NCBI RefSeq assembly: GCF_008831285.2
Contig: NC_045147.1
Coordinates: 14,052,854 to 14,116,853, forward strand
Length of the DNA: 64,000 nt
Source of the DNA: Nymphaea colorata
Lineage: Eukaryota; Streptophyta; Magnoliopsida; Nymphaeales; Nymphaeaceae
Reading direction: 5' to 3'
The number at the start of each line of letters is the position of its first letter. Positions within the stretch are counted from its first letter, which is position 1. Of the stretch, positions 60,220 through 64,000 are shown one piece after another. Under the pieces are notes generated by a model. It did no database searches, was not told the DNA's origin, and saw nothing but the letters and a program-made list of their open reading frames with translations. The position numbers and the translations under genes were made by a program.

Positions 60220-62029
60220 CTATACACGATCCTGTGCTGGGCGCCCGATTAATCTGCACTGATCAGGGAGCAACGAGGCAACAACATGACCATTCATCGG
60301 AAGAAGCTCACCATCAATTCCACACCCACAATGAGCATTTTTTCCCGGTGTAAGTCGTAAAGATTTTACCTGCATCACCATTATTGTTCACAATAGCTTC
60401 ATAATTCTGAAAATAGCTCAAGCTAGTCACACACTTTCCACCAAATTACAGTTGGGAATAAGTTTGAATGAGAACCATACCTGTACATACTCGACATAGG
60501 GCAGTGAAAGGTGTTTGCCGAATTGCATTAACAAAAAGAATCTTAATAGTTTTAGCCTTCCATTCCCATGAACGAGCAACAAATCCAGTGCCTTGTCGTC
60601 ATGCTCTGCTTTTGGTGCAAGCACTTGAGAATTCAAATTTTGCACTGTCTTGCACGCATGGTTGCAGAGCAATACACCAAGAAACTCCCCTTTCTTAACA
60701 ACCCACTTTTCTTCTTGTTTTGGCACTTCATCTTTCACCGTTCCCCTTTCTATGTCATCATCTTGCCCAGACAGCTTGAATGCGTCATCAGGAATCCAGT
60801 TGGATTCTGCATACCATTTGGGTTCAGCATCCCACTTAGGTTCTGCATCCCAGATTGGCCCTGGATCAGACACTGTTGATGAAATATCTTCCCTTTCATT
60901 TGCTGCCACAGTTCCCCAAGCCCCACGAGAATCATTTGTTGAAATCAAACCAGCCCAGCCTTTATCTGTCCTTGATTTTGATCTGGTCCTTGGCCAGTTG
61001 GGGTTTGCTGATAGGTGCGGTTGTGGATGAAGAACTTCTTCTGGTTCATGTATGCTGTTGTTTCTGCCAGAAGACATGCGCTTCATTTTGGGGTCTATAC
61101 CACGAACATAGTCAGAAGGTTCATTGCCTGCAAGAGTGCTAGAAGTTGTATCCAGCTCCTCTGAAATTCGACTGGGAGTCAAGATTGAGTCAATACTTGA
61201 CAAACTTGATGCCCTGTGCATCCCCTCTGTCGTAGTCTTTTTCATTGTGTCTGGAAAATATGAAGAATCTAGAGGTTCTCTGTTCGCTGGCACAGTTACT
61301 TCATCTTCTGGTGTGGCCTTTGATACAGGAAGATATTCCACCTCGAAACTATACTTTGGCAAACAGAAAAATTTAAGAACTCCCGCCACAAGATAACGAA
61401 GAGGACCAAAACGCTTCTGATACTTCTCAGATAGCTCCAATACTGCACCAGGAAAAATAAATATAACTGCCAGGGCAGAGACTTTACATGCAAAGTAAAC
61501 ACCAGCCTGTGGATGAATGACCATGCAACATTTGATTGGGACAACAACTATAATCACCAAGCTTGTGACTTAACATGTACCTACTTCAAGACAAGTACGG
61601 AGCAATTCAGTTTTTAGAAGGGCATTGAAGATGTTTAGTAAAATTTCTATCTGTATTCAGCTTCGACCCCAATACGAGAACATATTTCCACCTCCAAGGA
61701 CATTACATCCAAACCTCAAAAAAGGTGCTCCAATCAAACCTAGATTTAAAACTTCTGAACTTCTTTTGAACGATTGCAGATGGTAAATTTAAGAAATGGG
61801 GAAAAAAGCAAATACATGGGCACATTTTGTCCAGAGAAGCAAACATTCAGTGTGAGACAGTCCCACAAAGCCACGTATCAAAAGAATACATGAAATCAAA
61901 ACACAAGCGCTTTTGGTTAATGAAATTACCATCACTAACAAACCCATAGTATGAAACAGTTATACCAAAGTGTATCACACCAGTTTGCATCCACTCCACA
62001 GCAAAAACATCTGCAGCTGTAAGCCCCCC
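60220..62029 (-). CDS. LCBK1: Sphingoid long-chain base kinase, last three exons (partial)
   Basis: Three minus-strand exons: 62,029-61,930, 61,442-60,481 and 60,369-60,220. They have GT-AG borders and consistent phases (split codons G|TA and 0), giving about 403 C-terminal residues. Exon one reads GGLTAADVFAVEWMQTGVIH. The second holds VLELSEKYQKRFGPLRYLVA, a long acidic Ser-rich insert with WDAEPKWDAEPKW repeats typical of plant LCBK1, and LLCNHACKTVQNLNSQVLAP. The last has CGIDGELLPMNG and ends LLPDQCRLIGRPAQDRV. The family (diacylglycerol/sphingosine kinase fold) phosphorylates phytosphingosine-type bases to their 1-phosphates, linked to stomatal and cold signalling. The ATP-binding GGDG exon and the N-terminus are not found up to 64,000, so they lie beyond the window behind an intron of at least 1.97 kb. 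Confidence 0.93.
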
Positions 62030-64000
62030 CTGTTGACAGCAAATGAGAAAGGGAAAAGAAGATGAGGTCAAAAGAACACATGCTTGTCCACAGAGAAGAA
62101 AAACAATCCAACTAGATATTTCAAAATAGGTAGAATGACCACACTCCAAATGGTACAAAAAAGGTAGTTGCATGAATTCCCATGCATTACAATGGTGGAG
62201 GGGACGTTTTAACCAAATTAATAGCTTTCCAAGTAAGTTACAGAACAATATTGATCGTGTTCCCATATTACCAAGCAAAAAAGATAACCAAGAACATCTT
62301 ATAATACAACACGTCTTAACATCATTCGTTGCTTCAGAAACCATGTGCACTGTCAATGAAAACCAAAAACCAGTACGCTGCACCTGCGCACCTTATAATC
62401 ATGCCATCAATCTTAATTTCTCTATACTGCTGAACATTTATATAATAAAGTACAACTAATCACATGAAATTATAGCAACTACAGAACATCTTATAGGTAT
62501 AATATAACGACAAAATCTGCATACTCAAAGACGCTGTGAAAAAACATTATAGTTCAACACATTACTCTTCATTAAATTTAAAAAGCTGCACCAGAACATC
62601 TTATAGGTATAATATAACGACATAATCTGCATACTCAAAAGCGCTGTGAAAAAACATTATAGTTCAATGCATTACTCTTCATTAAATTTAAAAAGCTGCT
62701 GGTGCCAGTGGAAAGTGTTAATATTGGATGGTGGTACCACGTTTATCAAGGACTTCCCACCATCAACAGTAAGTTGAAGTCACCATTGTTGGGTTCATCA
62801 TGTGGCAGCCAGAAGTTTTGGAAAAGATGTGAAAATGATACAATTTTTAGTTTAAGGTATACACCAAACCTAATGAAAAGTCTCAAGAAAATAACCTAAA
62901 GATGAAATGCATTGTGGTGAGAAAAAGAAGTGTATTTTGAAATTATATACTCCAAATACATGAAAAGGAATGCCATTTGTTAAGAGGACGTCAAGGACTA
63001 GGACATTTACTTTCTAATATGTGGGTATACAGTCTTTCTTTGTATATTTGAAACATATGATGTGTGTTAGAGAATTTTCATATTTCCCTTAACAACCAAT
63101 TAATTGGAGAAGCACCTAAATGTCATAATTCAATATCTAGCCATGAGCTTCAATCTTCTAGTATAATGTTGACAGTAACATGCTCCTCAGATCTGGCAGA
63201 TTAACAAATGATAGCATATAATCCATAATCTATTGCATTGCCACATCATAATTCCAATCTCAAACATAGCATCTCAAGGGTTTACTTGGATTCAAACACT
63301 TCTCTGTTTATTCTACTAATTTTGAACAATTGAACTCCTTGGAGTTGCTTAACGATTCCAAATTCCTGACATCGTTTTTCCATAGTTGACCAACAAGATT
63401 GGGAGTTCAGTCCCAAGCAATGGATATCATCATACTCAATGATCTTGCTTGTTCCATATCAATCTATAGAAAAGGTTTACACTTCACGTGACTAATATGG
63501 CTTTCTAGTTTGAACAGAATATGGTTCAAAAATTGAGTTGAATCTTAAAGGACAAATATTATTTCTCCTCCATTTAGTCCTAATATTAGTTTATCTATTC
63601 ATCATTATCTTTAAAATAGTAACTTTACCGTTTACATGCTTGGGATGCCCTTATTAGTCTCAAATCAATCAATTTGCCTGATGATTCCACCAACCTTCTT
63701 CTAGCACAAAGGCTACACACGACTATTGACTTCTTGCGAAGCAGCCATTGCAACAAAATTGGTTTCCATTTTGGTCATCCAAACATGAGATCCAGATAGA
63801 ACAGGAAGCCGCTAATCCAAAAATAAGGTCCGTTTTGGTCATCCTAATATTGTCATTTTTTTTTACCTTGGCATGATTCATTTTTACCTAAAAATCAATC
63901 CTTCAGCTTTCACATCCTTGGAATAAATAATAGAACTTCTGTTCCTTTAATCTCAGCAATCTTACAGGCATCTTCTATCAGCCTGATGTCATAATTTACT
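62030..64000. other. Intron of LCBK1 (continues beyond the window)
   Basis: No upstream kinase exon could be found on the minus strand in this 1.97 kb. It contains the 110-bp tandem duplication at 62,482-62,701 and otherwise unremarkable AT-rich DNA. Confidence 0.6.
62482..62701. repeat. 110-bp tandem duplication in an LCBK1 intron
   Basis: CAGAACATCTTATAGGTATA starts at 62,482 and 62,592. The two 110-base copies differ at only a few positions, so the duplication is recent. Confidence 0.9.

Overview
The window is nuclear DNA of a flowering plant. It is AT-rich and intron-rich, it carries plant-type gene families (ATL-type RING-H2 ligase, vacuolar-iron-transporter-like fragments, a plant ZUFSP-type C78 peptidase, 20S proteasome subunit beta7/PBG1, sphingoid long-chain base kinase LCBK1), and it holds a Copia LTR retrotransposon whose primer binding site matches plant initiator-Met tRNA. 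The species cannot be fixed from the sequence.

The left 38 kb is an accessory region built by duplication and rearrangement. Positions 1-3.5 kb hold scrambled, frameshifted pieces of a vacuolar-iron-transporter-like gene next to foldback-type repeats. 3.5-11.8 kb is gene-poor. 11.8-22.8 kb is an inverted duplication with about 5-kb arms and a roughly 0.36-kb loop. Each arm carries one intact RING-H2 (ATL-type) gene, transcribed outward, and a short gene fragment resembling the start of SKP1. 22.8-29.4 kb and 30.5-38.5 kb are two direct copies of one gene-less segment. Between them sits a foldback-like element next to a RING gene fragment that resembles the right-hand RING copy. The shared segment contains a hAT-type MITE with its target-site duplication in both copies.

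The right 24 kb is ordinary gene space. A ZUFSP-type C78 ubiquitin peptidase (+, coding exons 40,085-44,134) is followed by an unrecognised gene-fragment cluster (-, 46.8-47.6 kb) lying inside a possible terminal-repeat element. The proteasome gene PBG1 (+, 48,765-57,850) is complete in six coding exons. Its first intron holds a complete, very young Copia element in antisense (50,628-55,733), with a perfect 5-bp target-site duplication, almost identical LTRs and one uninterrupted 1,507-codon gag-pol reading frame. The last three exons of LCBK1 (-, 60,220-62,029) converge on PBG1. Its 5' exons are not in the window.

The genes do not form a pathway. Three act in ubiquitin/proteasome biology (RING-H2 ligase pair, C78 deubiquitinase-type peptidase, proteasome subunit), which I take as coincidence. 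I found no convincing new multi-gene system. The points most worth following are the fresh Copia insertion in a proteasome gene, the RING-gene inverted duplication (a potential long hairpin-RNA source), and the repeated association of host-gene fragments with foldback-like repeats.
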